The notes: generated by a model not told the origin, from the sequence alone. DNA of 64,000 nt from Chlamydiota bacterium (GCA_022614855.1 JAKEHU010000005.1:1-64000), one strand, 5' to 3'. Positions 8,088 to 18,384 are shown, counted from the stretch's first letter. A program made the numbers and translations.

Positions 8088-8925
8088 AACCTTTGAGTAA
8101 AAGGAGTTCGGGATAGTATTTCATGAGCCAGAGATCGAGATTTTTTTGCAATCTGTCAACTTCTTGTTCAAAAGAACCATCGTAGTAATAGAGCTTTCCT
8201 ATATCGATTTGCACAGGTTTATCATCGAAATAGCCAAAATTGATGCGATAAGATTGCCGAGGATCGGTAAAGCCTTTTCGAGTTCTTTCAATTAAAAAAG
8301 AACGGAGATCTTTTACTGCACTTTCAGCTTTTTGGAGATTGCCTTGTTGGATGAGAGTGGTTAAATATTCGGGCACTAAAATGGCCCTTTTTTGCAGGAT
8401 AAAGGGGTATTTATTTAAGTCCAAGGTGACAGTCTTGTTTTTATCCAAAAGAGTGCAAGTCAAATTTGGCAAATTTGTTTTTTCAAAATGCAAATAGACT
8501 AAACAGGTTTCTGGGCGCAAATGGTTCCATGCAAGCTGGTAGCGCTTGCAGGTAGCATAAAATTTGTCGACCCATCTTTTTTGTCGAGTCATTTCTTTCA
8601 TTTTGCTGGCGAAAAAGGTACTCCTAATCCATCGTAAAATCTTATTTGGATGGATGTGTTTTGCCTTAAATAATTTTAAAACAGTTTTGCCATCTTCACT
8701 CAAAAAAGCATAAATTTGAGCACCATGGCCAAAATAGGTAAATTTTTGGGAAAAACAAGAGGATAGCATTGAACTATCGGATATTTCTTCATCGATCTGG
8801 TTTGGAAAAAAGGTAAAAAGATTGTTTTTATCGAATGTTTTTTCTCGATCTTTAGCATATTTGTAATAGAGCAAGATAGATGCAGGAATTAAGAAAAGAA
8901 TGAATATGATTAAAAATTTTTTCAT
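8086..8925 (-). CDS. Membrane-anchored protein-kinase-like protein, paralogue 1
   Basis: A 279-residue protein beginning MKKFLIIFILFLIPASILLY, a single N-terminal membrane anchor. AQIYAFLSEDGKTVLKLF (~68-85) looks like the glycine loop and the beta-3 lysine (VLKLF) of protein-kinase-like folds. INFGYFDDKP and QIDIGKL (~230-243) sit where a catalytic loop and a DFG-like metal site would be. A paralogue at 57454-58356 has the same layout, including LDLNK-x3-FILQK. The ATG at 8925 is preferred over the TTG three codons upstream. It follows the M32 peptidase gene on the same strand. No activity is claimed: the HxD motif is not canonical. Confidence 0.55.
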   Translation of the reverse strand: MKKFLIIFILFLIPASILLYYKYAKDREKTFDKNNLFTFFPNQIDEEISDSSMLSSCFSQKFTYFGHGAQIYAFLSEDGKTVLKLFKAKHIHPNKILRWIRSTFFASKMKEMTRQKRWVDKFYATCKRYQLAWNHLRPETCLVYLHFEKTNLPNLTCTLLDKNKTVTLDLNKYPFILQKRAILVPEYLTTLIQQGNLQKAESAVKDLRSFLIERTRKGFTDPRQSYRINFGYFDDKPVQIDIGKLYYYDGSFEQEVDRLQKNLDLWLMKYYPELLLLKG

Positions 8926-8938
8926 AAAAACCAAAAAC

Positions 8939-10456
8939 TCAGGTTAGAAATTTGTTCTCAAGGTAATGGATGAATGGTTCAGGAGAAAGAGGTCGATTTG
9001 TGATTTTTCGGATCATTTCAGAAGAAGAATAGATTTTTCCAAATTGATAAAGATTCTCTTTAAACCATTTTTGAATGGATTGGAATTCTCCTCTTGCAAT
9101 TTCATCAGGCCAATTTGGATCACTTTGTGCAAAAGAGGAAAAGAGTTGCGCAGCATAGAGATTTCCTAAAGTATAAGTTGGAAAATATCCAAAAGCTCCC
9201 ATCGACCAGTGGATATCTTGCAAACAACCTTCAGAGTCATTTTTTGGCACAATTCCAAGATAGTTTTTCATTTTTTCATTCCAAATTTCAGGAATATCTT
9301 TAGCTTCTAATTCTCCCTCCATCATCATTTTTTCCATTTCAAAGCGAAGGATAATGTGCAAATTATAGGTAATTTCATCAGAGCTTGTTCGAATCATAGT
9401 GGGTTTAACCAAATTGATAGCCTGATAAAATTGTTCCATTTTAACAGTTTTTAAATTTTCAGGAAATTCTTGCTGTAGAATTGGGAAAAAATGTTTCCAG
9501 AAAGGAGGGCTTTTTCCAATGATGGTTTCCCACATTCTCGATTGGCTTTCATCAAAACCATAAGATAGCGGAGAGTAGATGGGGGTAGCAAAAAATTCAT
9601 TCGGCAGTCCCATGTGATAAAGACCATGACCTGCTTCATGAATTACAGAAAAGATGTTTTCAGTGATCGAATTGGGATAGATTCGAGTGGTTAAGCGAGT
9701 ATCATGAGGATGTATCCCTAAACACATTGGATGAGATGTGAGATCAAGCCTGCTAGAATCTTCGGAAAATCCCAATTTCTTTAAGATCATATTAGAAAAA
9801 TGGAGCTGTTTTTCCTTTGGGTAAAAGAGATAGAGAAATTTGGAATCTGAAGGCTGCTTTTTGCCCATTTTTTGCAGCAGATGAATTAACGACTTTTTAA
9901 GAGAGGTAAAAAGGGTGTCAAATTCTTTTGTTTTTGCATCAGGCTCAAAGTAATCAATCAATGCGTCATAAGGATGCTCTTTATATCCAATAAAGTCTGC
10001 TTTTTTTCTAGAAAGAGAGATGATCTTTTCTAAATAGGGTAGAAAAATGGAGAAGTCATTTTTCTCTTTGGCAGATTGCCAAGCTGAGATAGAAGAAGGT
10101 TTGAGTTCTGCAAATTCCTTTATAAAATCAAGAGGCAATTTTACAGTTTTGAGATATTCCTTGCGCCAGAGCCGCAAATTTGCTTTCTCAATCTCCGTTA
10201 GGGATGGATCTTTAATCTGCCCTGAATCTAGGTCGATAAATTCAGAAAGCGAGTGTTTAAATTTTGGCTTTATTTGTTCTTCATGGATTAAACCGGAGAG
10301 GTATTCCAATTGTTTTGCACGTATTGTAATGGCCTTAGCAGGCATGTATGTTTCTTGATCCCAAGACAAAAGGTGGTCAATGGTTTGTAAGAGGGCAATA
10401 TTTTGTGAAATTTCTAAGAGATTTGAAAGGGAATTTTTTGTTTTTACCGTTTCCAT
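8939..10456 (-). CDS. M32-family metallocarboxypeptidase (Taq/thermostable type)
   Basis: Zinc carboxypeptidase that trims C-terminal residues from peptides in the cytoplasm. The 505-residue product has HEAGHGLYHMG near residue 275, the M32 HExxH site, with a downstream acidic block (YGFDESQSRMWE) supplying the third ligand. MCLGIHPHDTRLTTR and the C-terminal tyrosine-rich GYFPTYTLGNLYAAQLF are also typical. The ATG at 10456 is chosen: it overlaps the end of the PAP2 gene by 13 bases, and the 18 residues upstream are not family-like. Confidence 0.9.
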   Translation of the reverse strand: METVKTKNSLSNLLEISQNIALLQTIDHLLSWDQETYMPAKAITIRAKQLEYLSGLIHEEQIKPKFKHSLSEFIDLDSGQIKDPSLTEIEKANLRLWRKEYLKTVKLPLDFIKEFAELKPSSISAWQSAKEKNDFSIFLPYLEKIISLSRKKADFIGYKEHPYDALIDYFEPDAKTKEFDTLFTSLKKSLIHLLQKMGKKQPSDSKFLYLFYPKEKQLHFSNMILKKLGFSEDSSRLDLTSHPMCLGIHPHDTRLTTRIYPNSITENIFSVIHEAGHGLYHMGLPNEFFATPIYSPLSYGFDESQSRMWETIIGKSPPFWKHFFPILQQEFPENLKTVKMEQFYQAINLVKPTMIRTSSDEITYNLHIILRFEMEKMMMEGELEAKDIPEIWNEKMKNYLGIVPKNDSEGCLQDIHWSMGAFGYFPTYTLGNLYAAQLFSSFAQSDPNWPDEIARGEFQSIQKWFKENLYQFGKIYSSSEMIRKITNRPLSPEPFIHYLENKFLT

Positions 10457-11214
10457 GGCGATACTCTTACCAGAGTTTTGTAGATCGGTTGAATAAGCCG
10501 TTCGATCCAATAAGTCATTTTATATTGAAAAGGGGAATAAAATGCCCAGCCAAAAGAAAATAGGATGATTGCCCCACTTCCGACAATGATATCTGAAAAC
10601 CAGTGGGCTCCAACCATCAATCTTGGAAGGCAGCGAAATATAGCGTAAAGAATAGCAAAAAAATTTATGGGAAAAGAGGAAAACCTTGCGAGGGTTAGAC
10701 CAAAGAGCAAGATCATCGTCGCATGATCTCCTGGGAAACTTTTAGCCGAATGATCTTTGATTTTAATCCAGGTAATTTCATCAGATAAGCGAATAGAATT
10801 GTCGAAGACTAGAGTAGGGCTATCTCTTCTCATTCGCAAATAGTCTAAGAAAAAAAGTCGATTAATGCAGATGATTGTAAAGGTAATAAAAAGAACGCAA
10901 AAAATGAGTTGGCAAAATCTCTTAAATCGCAGCTCCTTTGGTGTTGAAAAAATAGCAAAAATATAGAAAGTGATCATGAGAAGATCCTCTATAAAATCAA
11001 TACTTCGATGGTTCAAGAGTGCCCAAAAATTTTTCCATATTTTATTTCCCTGAAAACTTTGATTTGTTTTTTGAAAGATGTAGAGATCAATCTGCTGCCA
11101 AGCGGAGTTGATTAGGGGAATAAAAAGAGATGAAATTAAGAGGAGAGAAATAACCTGGCAGAAAAGCAATTTTTTCCATTGCCATCTATTCTCTTCGTTT
11201 GTAACTAGGTTCAT
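10444..11214 (-). CDS. PAP2-family membrane phosphatase
   Basis: A 256-residue polytopic membrane protein with the PAP2 phosphatase motifs KSFPGDHAT (~157) and RLMVGAHWFSDIIVG (~193), whose histidines form the catalytic pair. At least five hydrophobic segments are visible. Its start overlaps the stop of lptG (ATGA), so it is co-translated with the LPS export genes. That context suggests a lipid A or undecaprenyl-pyrophosphate phosphatase, such as an LpxE/LpxT-type enzyme. Family is secure; substrate is inferred. Confidence 0.8.
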   Translation of the reverse strand: MNLVTNEENRWQWKKLLFCQVISLLLISSLFIPLINSAWQQIDLYIFQKTNQSFQGNKIWKNFWALLNHRSIDFIEDLLMITFYIFAIFSTPKELRFKRFCQLIFCVLFITFTIICINRLFFLDYLRMRRDSPTLVFDNSIRLSDEITWIKIKDHSAKSFPGDHATMILLFGLTLARFSSFPINFFAILYAIFRCLPRLMVGAHWFSDIIVGSGAIILFSFGWAFYSPFQYKMTYWIERLIQPIYKTLVRVSPWKR

Positions 11215-12341
11215 CTAGACCCCATTCGATAAAATCGCAGCCCAAAAAGGAGAAAAAGAAAAGAAAAGGGAACAAAAATAGCAAAAAAGGGGTTTATCGT
11301 TGTATTCGCACCTAAAATGAGAGAGCCATTCATCAAAGCAAAAAATGTAACAAAGAGAAAAAGGCTAATGCTATAGGTAAAAAAAAGGGGAAAGGTACGC
11401 GAATAGGGCACACAAAAAGGAGAAACTGCCAAAATAGTCAAAATGCAAAGAAAAGGCATCGCTATCTTGTAGTAAAGCAGAGTTTTTAATTCTCCTGTTT
11501 CATAAGCTGATAAGTTTTTTCTTTTTTGAATTAACTGGAATAAGCTGGATAAAGAGCGATTTTCAAGGGGAACAAATGCCTTTTCCGCAATTTCCAATTT
11601 TAAATCTTTAAAGACAAAAGTTGAATAGGATGCCGTTTTTTCTAAGACGCCCTCCTTTGTCTTTTCTAGATGGTCTACATACTGTCCAACGGTCTCTTTT
11701 GCAGCTTTTAAATATTTTACCCTCCAAATATCTGCATGATTTTTTATCCAGATTACATCAAAAAAAGACTCTCTAGACGGATCAAAATATTGGTAAAAAA
11801 ATTTCGAATGGTCATCTAAATAAAGCAGATGAACAGGTTCTTTTCGATGCTGCCTATCAGGATGTTTGAGGTGAGAATAGTAGAATTTATCAATATAGTT
11901 TAGAGAAACAGGGAAAATGTATTCTTCAATAAGCAAGTTTAATCCACAAAAAATAGATCCCACAATTAAAAAAGAACGAATCAATTTTTTTAATGAAAGT
12001 CCTGCACTTTGAAGAGCTACAAGTTCAAAATGGATATTGAGGGAGGTCAAGACCTTAATCGTAGATAAAAGCAAAGAGAGGGGGATCAAAATATTGATTC
12101 GTTTAAAAAATTGAAACGAGTAATAAACAAAAACTTGAGAAAAGGAAATCATCTGATTTTGAATGAAATTGTGAATATGGCAAGAATAGTCGATGATTAC
12201 GTAGGCAAAATAAAAAGTAGGCAGAAAAAAGAGAAAAAACTTAAAAAATTCCTTTAATAAGTACCGTTGCCAGATTTTCATGTTGAATCCATCTCGAAGT
12301 TGAGAAAATTTGATTTTTGATGAATTTCGGGATAGGTTCAT
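11211..12341 (-). CDS. lptG: LPS export permease, LptG-like (YjgP/YjgQ family)
   Basis: One of the two inner-membrane subunits of the LptBFG ABC transporter that extracts LPS for export. The 376 residues have the family layout: N-terminal helices (from MKIWQRYLLKEFFKFF), a periplasmic beta-rich middle, and C-terminal helices. Its start overlaps the stop of the preceding family member as ATGA, with GAGGAG four bases upstream, which supports the first ATG; the family-like start is Met21 (12281), so the N-terminus is uncertain. Assignment as LptG rather than LptF is by order (downstream gene). Confidence 0.82.
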   Translation of the reverse strand: MNLSRNSSKIKFSQLRDGFNMKIWQRYLLKEFFKFFLFFLPTFYFAYVIIDYSCHIHNFIQNQMISFSQVFVYYSFQFFKRINILIPLSLLLSTIKVLTSLNIHFELVALQSAGLSLKKLIRSFLIVGSIFCGLNLLIEEYIFPVSLNYIDKFYYSHLKHPDRQHRKEPVHLLYLDDHSKFFYQYFDPSRESFFDVIWIKNHADIWRVKYLKAAKETVGQYVDHLEKTKEGVLEKTASYSTFVFKDLKLEIAEKAFVPLENRSLSSLFQLIQKRKNLSAYETGELKTLLYYKIAMPFLCILTILAVSPFCVPYSRTFPLFFTYSISLFLFVTFFALMNGSLILGANTTINPFFAIFVPFSFLFLLFGLRFYRMGSR

Positions 12342-13438
12342 TCGACTCCTCGAGAGATCTTTCTTAAATAAGCATAACAGATCAAAAAAATCATCAAATG
12401 AGGAATGAGATAGACTGCGATCGAGGGAAGAGGTGAATGTTTTATCGATTTAGCAACGAGAAAACAGAGCATATAACCGGCAGATAGACAAATTGCCCAG
12501 ATAAGACCCTTTTTTCTTTGGATGCGCCCAATTTGCATCCCAAAACTGGCACCAATGAGGGTAAAGGTCAGTGCAGCAAGGCTTAGGCTGATTCTTTTTG
12601 CGATTTCTTGCGTTGCTCGATTAAATATTTTATTTGGGAAAATATTTCCTGAGCTTTTTCTTGCGAAAATCATTTTTGTAGGTAAATGGTCATAACCTAA
12701 GTTCAACTCATTAGAGGAATGCAAATGTTGGCAAAGTTCTGTGGATTTGATGATCATTTCAGCTTGATTTTCTACGATGAGATGGTCAAATCCCTCTTCT
12801 TTTTTAGGATCCATGCTAGAGATAAAAACGACCTCCTTTCCGATTAAATTTCCCTCATCTAAGGAGAGCTCTTTTAACAAAATTGCCCCTAATCGTTGAT
12901 TCGAAACGCTTTTCGTGATAAAAATGACATCTTTTGCATATTTTCCTAGCTTTAGAACTTTCATGTCGATGAACAATTTTTTTAATTTAACGAGCCGATC
13001 TCTTTGAAGCAAAGAAAGGGGGTTTTCTGCAACCATTTTATAGATTAACCCCTTAGATAAACTTTGACATCTAGGGGCAAATTCAGAAACCAATGTAAAA
13101 TTGATAATGGTAAGGAGAATGGCGCTGAAGATAACAGGAAAAAGAATGGGAAAAAAGGAAAGACCTGTCATTCGAATTGCAGTAAGCTCATTAGATTGGC
13201 TTAAATTTTGAAAAAGTAGAATTGCAGAAATCAGACAAGAAATCGGAATCGCGATCGGTATAATTGTCGGCATTTGATAAATTGTGAAGAGAAAAATCGA
13301 AAAAATAGGTGCCCCTGTCGAAGCAAAGCGGGCAATTTCTTCAAATCTGGTCACGAGCAGGATACAGATAAAGCTGATTATGCTTAAGCAAAAAACTTGA
13401 AAATAGCGGCAAATGAGATAGCGCCAAAGGATTGGCAT
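12338..13438 (-). CDS. lptF: LPS export permease, LptF-like (YjgP/YjgQ family)
   Basis: Partner subunit of the LPS exporter. In the 366 residues, PILWRYLICRYFQVF opens the first helix. The family block PTIIPIAIPISCLISAILLFQNLSQSNELTAIRMTG-like segment (~52-94) precedes the periplasmic domain, and RISLSLAALTFTLIGASFG (~280) opens the C-terminal helices. It is the first gene of lptF-lptG-PAP2-M32, divergent from tilS with a 66-base spacer. In Chlamydia the two yjgP/Q genes also neighbour the tilS gene. Confidence 0.85.
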   Translation of the reverse strand: MPILWRYLICRYFQVFCLSIISFICILLVTRFEEIARFASTGAPIFSIFLFTIYQMPTIIPIAIPISCLISAILLFQNLSQSNELTAIRMTGLSFFPILFPVIFSAILLTIINFTLVSEFAPRCQSLSKGLIYKMVAENPLSLLQRDRLVKLKKLFIDMKVLKLGKYAKDVIFITKSVSNQRLGAILLKELSLDEGNLIGKEVVFISSMDPKKEEGFDHLIVENQAEMIIKSTELCQHLHSSNELNLGYDHLPTKMIFARKSSGNIFPNKIFNRATQEIAKRISLSLAALTFTLIGASFGMQIGRIQRKKGLIWAICLSAGYMLCFLVAKSIKHSPLPSIAVYLIPHLMIFLICYAYLRKISRGVE

Positions 13439-13439
13439 A

Positions 13440-13465
13440 AAATCCCTGTGTTTCCTGGGATTTTA
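13440..13465. promoter_or_regulatory. Small palindrome in the lptF/tilS divergent spacer
   Basis: AAAATCCC (13440-13447) and GGGATTTT (13458-13465) form an inverted repeat immediately upstream of the lptF start, in the only spacer that can hold promoters for both directions. Further on, ATACTCAAGTAAACT repeats the end of the palindromic element D found at 57.3 kb. An operator or 5' leader hairpin is possible; this is a weak call. Confidence 0.3.
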
Positions 13466-13504
13466 GAAGATAGAGCGTTATATACTCAAGTAAACTGACA
13501 AGCA

Positions 13505-14830
13505 ATGAGAAATCTAATCGATCATCTTAAATTTTTTTTAAGGGAAAATCTGAAATCTGAAAGGCCACTCCTTTTGGGTTTTTCAGGAGGCAATGATTCC
13601 CTGGCTCTTTTGACTCTTATTCTAGAGTGTAAGAAATTTTTCTTCATGGACATCCACCTTGCCCACGTAGATCACAGGTGGAGAAGAGAAAGCGGCATGC
13701 AAGCTGAAAAATTAAAAACTTATGCACAAAACCTCGGTTTGCCCTTTCACCTCCATGTTTCAAGCGGAATAAAGCAGAGTGAAGAAGCAGCTAGAAAAGA
13801 GAGGTTTACTTTTTTTCAATCTCTCTATGGAGCAGGAAACTATCAGGCACTACTTTTAGCCCACCAAGCTGAAGACCAAGTGGAAACAATTCTGAAAAGG
13901 CTTTTTGAAGGAGCTTTTTTTTCCCATTGGGGAGGAATGAAACCTGTTTCAGAATTTAAAAACATGGTCATTTGGAGACCTTTGCTAAAAATACCGAGAA
14001 AACTGCTTGGAAAATGGCTAAGAGAAAAAAACCTTCAACCTATTGATGATGAAACAAATCGAGATAATCGGTATTTACGAGCGAGGATGAAACAAGAGAT
14101 TTTTCCAACGCTCACAAACTCTTTTGGCAAAGAGGTCACAAATCCTTTGCTGCGAATTTCTGACCTAGCAAGCGAGATTGACCAGTATTTTGCAGAAAAA
14201 GTAGCCCCACTTTTCCACAGTAAAAAAACAGGTCCATTTGGCAGCTATTTTGATTTAAATCCTTTTTTTCCACTTTCTAAAATTGAATTGAAAGTTTTTA
14301 TAAAAAAGTGGGCCGGCTTGGAGGAGCTGGAACTAAGCTATGATCAGGTAGAAAAAATGGTAGAAAGTTTGGTGAAAAAAAAGGCTAATTGTCGATACCT
14401 TCTTTCTGATAGGGAAATCTTCTTGGATAGAGGGATTTTATTTTATCCAAAAATTTCGATGCCCTCCTTCATTCATGATCCACTCAATTTTAAGCCTGCC
14501 TTTATAGAACAAGGCAGGTGGCAATGGCAATGGGAAGTTCATTCAAAAGAGGCTGGAAATGGCTCTTCCGGTTGGAGACAGCTTTGGGAAAGGGGAAAAG
14601 TATCGATTGAACTTCCTGCAGATTCTTACCAACTCCTATCTCCTTTAAAGCCAATAAATTTGATACGAAATAGATGGGAAAAGTTGAAAACGCCCGCTTT
14701 TTTAAGAAAATCCTTACCTATCCTGTTCAATAAAAAAGGAGAATACTATGAGTTTTTATCTGGAAAGGTTATTAAGAAAAATTGTAAATTAAAAAACTTT
14801 ATCACAATTGAATTAAAATATCGGGATTAA
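13505..14830 (+). CDS. tilS: tRNA(Ile)-lysidine synthase TilS
   Basis: Modifies C34 of tRNA-Ile(CAU) to lysidine so that it reads AUA. The 441-residue protein has the ATP-pyrophosphatase loop LGFSGGNDSLALL (~22-34; the SGGxDS motif is intact), AHVDHRWRRES (~54) and ALLLAHQAEDQVET (~115). FLRKSLPILF near the C-terminus matches the TilS C-terminal domain. It lies directly upstream of ftsH, as in Chlamydia. Confidence 0.93.
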   Translation: MRNLIDHLKFFLRENLKSERPLLLGFSGGNDSLALLTLILECKKFFFMDIHLAHVDHRWRRESGMQAEKLKTYAQNLGLPFHLHVSSGIKQSEEAARKERFTFFQSLYGAGNYQALLLAHQAEDQVETILKRLFEGAFFSHWGGMKPVSEFKNMVIWRPLLKIPRKLLGKWLREKNLQPIDDETNRDNRYLRARMKQEIFPTLTNSFGKEVTNPLLRISDLASEIDQYFAEKVAPLFHSKKTGPFGSYFDLNPFFPLSKIELKVFIKKWAGLEELELSYDQVEKMVESLVKKKANCRYLLSDREIFLDRGILFYPKISMPSFIHDPLNFKPAFIEQGRWQWQWEVHSKEAGNGSSGWRQLWERGKVSIELPADSYQLLSPLKPINLIRNRWEKLKTPAFLRKSLPILFNKKGEYYEFLSGKVIKKNCKLKNFITIELKYRD

Positions 14831-14933
14831 AATTTCAAGAATGTGCTAATCTTAGGAATGGGTAGGAAAAAGTAACCCCACCTATGTCGGGGTATGTAAT
14901 TAATATTTTAATGTACCTCATTTCCCAACTATT

Positions 14934-17672
14934 ATGAGTGATAACACAAAGAAACCCAAGTCCTCAAAAAAAGGTCTATCAAGCGGCTTTCTCATTTTTC
15001 TTTTGGCCTCTTTATTGACATTTTTTACCATTCAAAATTTCAATGAGGATTCCGCAGCCCCCGTTTCATTTAGCCATCAACTTGAACACTTAGTGAACTT
15101 AGACTTACTAAAACAAGAAGATAATCGAAAAATTGCCTTGAATGACCATCTCGTTACTTTTACGGGAAAATTTAAAGATCGCCAATCTGAAACTGCCAAG
15201 GCAAGGTTCCGCTATCTTGAGTTTTTGGATATAAATCACAAACTTATCTCTGAAAAATCTAAGCTAGAACAGGAACTTTCTATCCTTCATCAAAGTGTTA
15301 TCGATTCTGCTGACTGGTTTTTGCATTTGAGCGGCATTTCCATCCCTAAAAATGGCTATGTAATTGTTGGGTCGATTTATGATACTCCAGAGAAGAACAA
15401 TTCCATTGTTCTGCGTGCTGTTTCTAACAGGCAGATCTTAAGTTTAAGTGAGCTAGAAAAGGAATATAGAGCTCTTTTTCAAAATCCTACAAATAATGGA
15501 ATGAATTCTTTTGGAAAGGGAATTTCTATCTTAATTCAGGGTTTTAGATCCCCCACCTTGGGGATTGGAAGCCAGTCCATTAAACAAAAGTTAAAAGATT
15601 TGCAGGAGCAGCTCAAAGGGGCAGTAGGTCTATCTCCCAAAGAAAAATTGAATTCCTATAGAGATATTCTCAATGAATTGAACCTCATTGTGCAAAATCT
15701 CGATCAGGAACAGGAAAATATTCGCCTATCTTCATTGAGAAATGTAAGAAATTATAAGCAAACTTTAACGCGATTTGAAGAAGTTTCCAATGAGTTGATT
15801 AAAAATCAGGCACAACTAGACAAAGCAAGACAAGCCGTTGCAGAAATGGTCTGGTATTTCAATAACCAGGAGCTTTCTACGAGGGGATTGGAAAAACAAG
15901 ATCCCGATGGTTTTTATCAATGGTTTGCAATTGCCAAAAATGAATGGCAAAATTTTACCATCAATCGAGGATCTACTTTTAAAGCCCCGGATCAGCCCCG
16001 AAACGCTGTCTTAGAAAAAACCTTCAAGAGTGAAGAGCCCTCTCCCAATTATTTCAGCTACCTCTTGACCATTCTTCCCGTTCTACTGGTCATTTTCCTT
16101 TTGTATTTTGCCTTTTCAAGACAAATGAAGGGTGTTGGAGCCAATGCGATGAATTTTGGCAAATCTCCCGCTAGACTTTTGACAAAAGACAAGAATAAGG
16201 TGACCTTTAAAGATGTTGCCGGTTGCGATGAAGCAAAGGAAGAGCTACAGGAAATTGTCGAGTTTTTAAAAGATCCCTCAAAATTTACCGTTCTTGGAGC
16301 GAGAATTCCCAAAGGAGTTCTCTGCATTGGTGCGCCTGGGACAGGAAAAACATTAATCGCCAAAGCCGTTGCAGGCGAAGCGGACAGGCCCTTCTTCTTC
16401 ATTTCTGGATCAGATTTTGTGGAAATGTTTGTGGGTGTTGGTGCAAGCCGTATCCGAGATTTATTTGATCAGGCAAAGAAACATGCTCCTTGCATCATTT
16501 TTATGGATGAAATTGATGCTGTTGGACGCCATCGAGGATCTGGAATCGGCGGCGGCCATGATGAGCGCGAGCAGACATTAAATCAGCTACTAGTAGAAAT
16601 GGATGGATTTGACACGAGCGAAGGGATCATTTTAATCGCTGCTACAAACAGACCAGACGTACTGGACAAAGCACTTTTAAGACCAGGTCGGTTTGATAGA
16701 CGCATTGTCATCGACCTTCCCGATATAAAGGGTCGCCACGAAATTTTAAAGGTACACGCGCGAAAGATAAAACTGGATTCCTCTGTGGAGTTAATGGATA
16801 TTGCTCGCAATACGCCCGGAGCTTCAGGAGCAGATCTCGCCAATATTCTCAATGAAGCAGCTCTTTTAGCAGCAAGACGCGGTAGAAGTGCAGTCACTGC
16901 TGAAGATACAGCTGAAGCGTGCGATAAAGTTCGCTATGGAAAAGAGAGACGAAGTCTCGACATCGATAGACAAGAAAAGAGGACTACAGCCATTCACGAG
17001 GCAGGACATGCCATTGTCGGACTTTGTGTAAAACATGCTGACCCCATTGATAAAGTTACCATCATTCCTCGAGGCCTTTCACTAGGCGCTACCCATTTCA
17101 TGCCGAAAAAGAATCGACTTAGTTACTGGAAAAAAGAACTTTTAGACCAGCTTGCTGTTTTAATGGGAGGAAGAGTAGCAGAAGAGATGTTTGTCGGTGA
17201 TATTTCAAGTGGCGCGCAAATGGATATCTCCCAAGCAACCCGCCTTGTCCGCAGCATGGTCTGCGAATGGGGAATGGGCGATAATCTCGGCGCAGTTGCC
17301 TATGATCAGCGCAGTGAGGCTGGACAATACTTAGGAATGCCCAATTTCCAAGAAAAGAACTATTCAGAAGCTACAGCCAAATCTATCGATGATGAGGTTC
17401 GCAAAATCGTTCAAGAAGCCAATGACTATGCAAAGAAGATCATTACTGAGAAAAAGGATAAATTACTGCTCATCACAGATATGTTGATGGAGTTTGAAGT
17501 CCTCAATCGACAAGATCTCCAAGAAATCATGGATGGACAGTGGGACGTCGAGAAAAAACGCCAAAGATTAAAAAGCGCCGAAGAGCTCCACCGCAAACTT
17601 CCCCCTCCACCCCCAAATCCAATAACCAATCCAGGGTTGGATCTTTCCAATCCTAGTCCTCAGCAGACCTAA
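14934..17672 (+). CDS. ftsH: ATP-dependent zinc metalloprotease FtsH
   Basis: Membrane AAA+ protease that degrades membrane and regulatory proteins. The 912 residues are much longer than E. coli FtsH (644). A first transmembrane helix (~18-34) and a second (~373-395) enclose roughly 340 residues of extracytoplasmic sequence rich in predicted helix/coiled coil. The AAA domain has Walker A GAPGTGKT (~467), Walker [13 protein letters not shown] (~521) and the SRH R-P-G-R-F-D-R. The zinc site is HEAGH (~685). The proline-rich tail KLPPPPPNP is unstructured. The 100-base upstream spacer has a weak CCCC/GGGG hairpin. No clear Shine-Dalgarno precedes the ATG. Confidence 0.95.
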   Translation: MSDNTKKPKSSKKGLSSGFLIFLLASLLTFFTIQNFNEDSAAPVSFSHQLEHLVNLDLLKQEDNRKIALNDHLVTFTGKFKDRQSETAKARFRYLEFLDINHKLISEKSKLEQELSILHQSVIDSADWFLHLSGISIPKNGYVIVGSIYDTPEKNNSIVLRAVSNRQILSLSELEKEYRALFQNPTNNGMNSFGKGISILIQGFRSPTLGIGSQSIKQKLKDLQEQLKGAVGLSPKEKLNSYRDILNELNLIVQNLDQEQENIRLSSLRNVRNYKQTLTRFEEVSNELIKNQAQLDKARQAVAEMVWYFNNQELSTRGLEKQDPDGFYQWFAIAKNEWQNFTINRGSTFKAPDQPRNAVLEKTFKSEEPSPNYFSYLLTILPVLLVIFLLYFAFSRQMKGVGANAMNFGKSPARLLTKDKNKVTFKDVAGCDEAKEELQEIVEFLKDPSKFTVLGARIPKGVLCIGAPGTGKTLIAKAVAGEADRPFFFISGSDFVEMFVGVGASRIRDLFDQAKKHAPCIIFMDEIDAVGRHRGSGIGGGHDEREQTLNQLLVEMDGFDTSEGIILIAATNRPDVLDKALLRPGRFDRRIVIDLPDIKGRHEILKVHARKIKLDSSVELMDIARNTPGASGADLANILNEAALLAARRGRSAVTAEDTAEACDKVRYGKERRSLDIDRQEKRTTAIHEAGHAIVGLCVKHADPIDKVTIIPRGLSLGATHFMPKKNRLSYWKKELLDQLAVLMGGRVAEEMFVGDISSGAQMDISQATRLVRSMVCEWGMGDNLGAVAYDQRSEAGQYLGMPNFQEKNYSEATAKSIDDEVRKIVQEANDYAKKIITEKKDKLLLITDMLMEFEVLNRQDLQEIMDGQWDVEKKRQRLKSAEELHRKLPPPPPNPITNPGLDLSNPSPQQT

Positions 17673-17673
17673 A

Positions 17674-18384
17674 CTATAAATTGCCAGCTTGTTTTAATAT
17701 TTCTTCAGGGCGCTGATCAATTGCAAACCATGTCGAACTAGGATTCACTCCATCTTTTTTTGACCAAGCAAGAATAAACTGTACTTGTCCTTCTTCATTT
17801 TCAAATAGGAAAGGTAGCGATAAGCTTAACCCATCTTTTAAATAATCAATCATATCGAAAGTGGTTGATTCTTTTAGAACAAATCTTCGAGGTAAACCCT
17901 TTTCATGCACTGCCCTAGAAAGTAAATAATCCTCGTCTTCAGTTCCAATAGTAAGCTTGGTTTTTGTGTCTTGCCAGCTCTGCGCAATAAATCCTTCCCC
18001 TGATTCTGGCTCTCCTTCTAATTTTTCATGAAATTTTAAACGGCAAGTAAATTGTGATTGAATGTCAGAAAAGCATTTTAACCTGCAAAGAAATGCTACA
18101 CAATAATCAACATGCATTCCTGGTGGCAAAGATGGTTTAAGAGTTACTTTTAAAAGTTCAAAATGAAAATCTTTGCAATTCCAAATATAGATATAAGCAT
18201 TATTTGAAATAATTCCTTTTTCTTCGATAGATAATTCAGAAAGTTTTTTTGTCATGTCCGATTTTATTTTATTAAATGTAATATCTAAAATAACTTTTCC
18301 TAAAGGAGTAGAAATAGTTAGAGGCTCTGGAGCCTCGTTTGTTCTTTTAAAGGATACATTAAATAAATTTGTTATTTTCTTCAT
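17674..18384 (-). CDS. Hypothetical protein downstream of an Ntox50 tail, possible immunity protein
   Basis: A 236-residue soluble protein I do not recognise. It has no signal peptide or membrane segment and is mixed alpha/beta with six cysteines. Its start is 44 bases downstream (on the minus strand) of a remnant of a type-50 polymorphic-toxin C-terminus, the usual place of an immunity gene. That context is the only evidence for an immunity role. It converges on ftsH with one base between the stop codons. Confidence 0.55.
   Translation of the reverse strand: MKKITNLFNVSFKRTNEAPEPLTISTPLGKVILDITFNKIKSDMTKKLSELSIEEKGIISNNAYIYIWNCKDFHFELLKVTLKPSLPPGMHVDYCVAFLCRLKCFSDIQSQFTCRLKFHEKLEGEPESGEGFIAQSWQDTKTKLTIGTEDEDYLLSRAVHEKGLPRRFVLKESTTFDMIDYLKDGLSLSLPFLFENEEGQVQFILAWSKKDGVNPSSTWFAIDQRPEEILKQAGNL

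Noticed and set aside
10457-10510. 18-residue N-terminal extension of the M32 peptidase
   Set aside because: It lies inside the PAP2 coding end and is unlike the family; the Met at 10456 fits.
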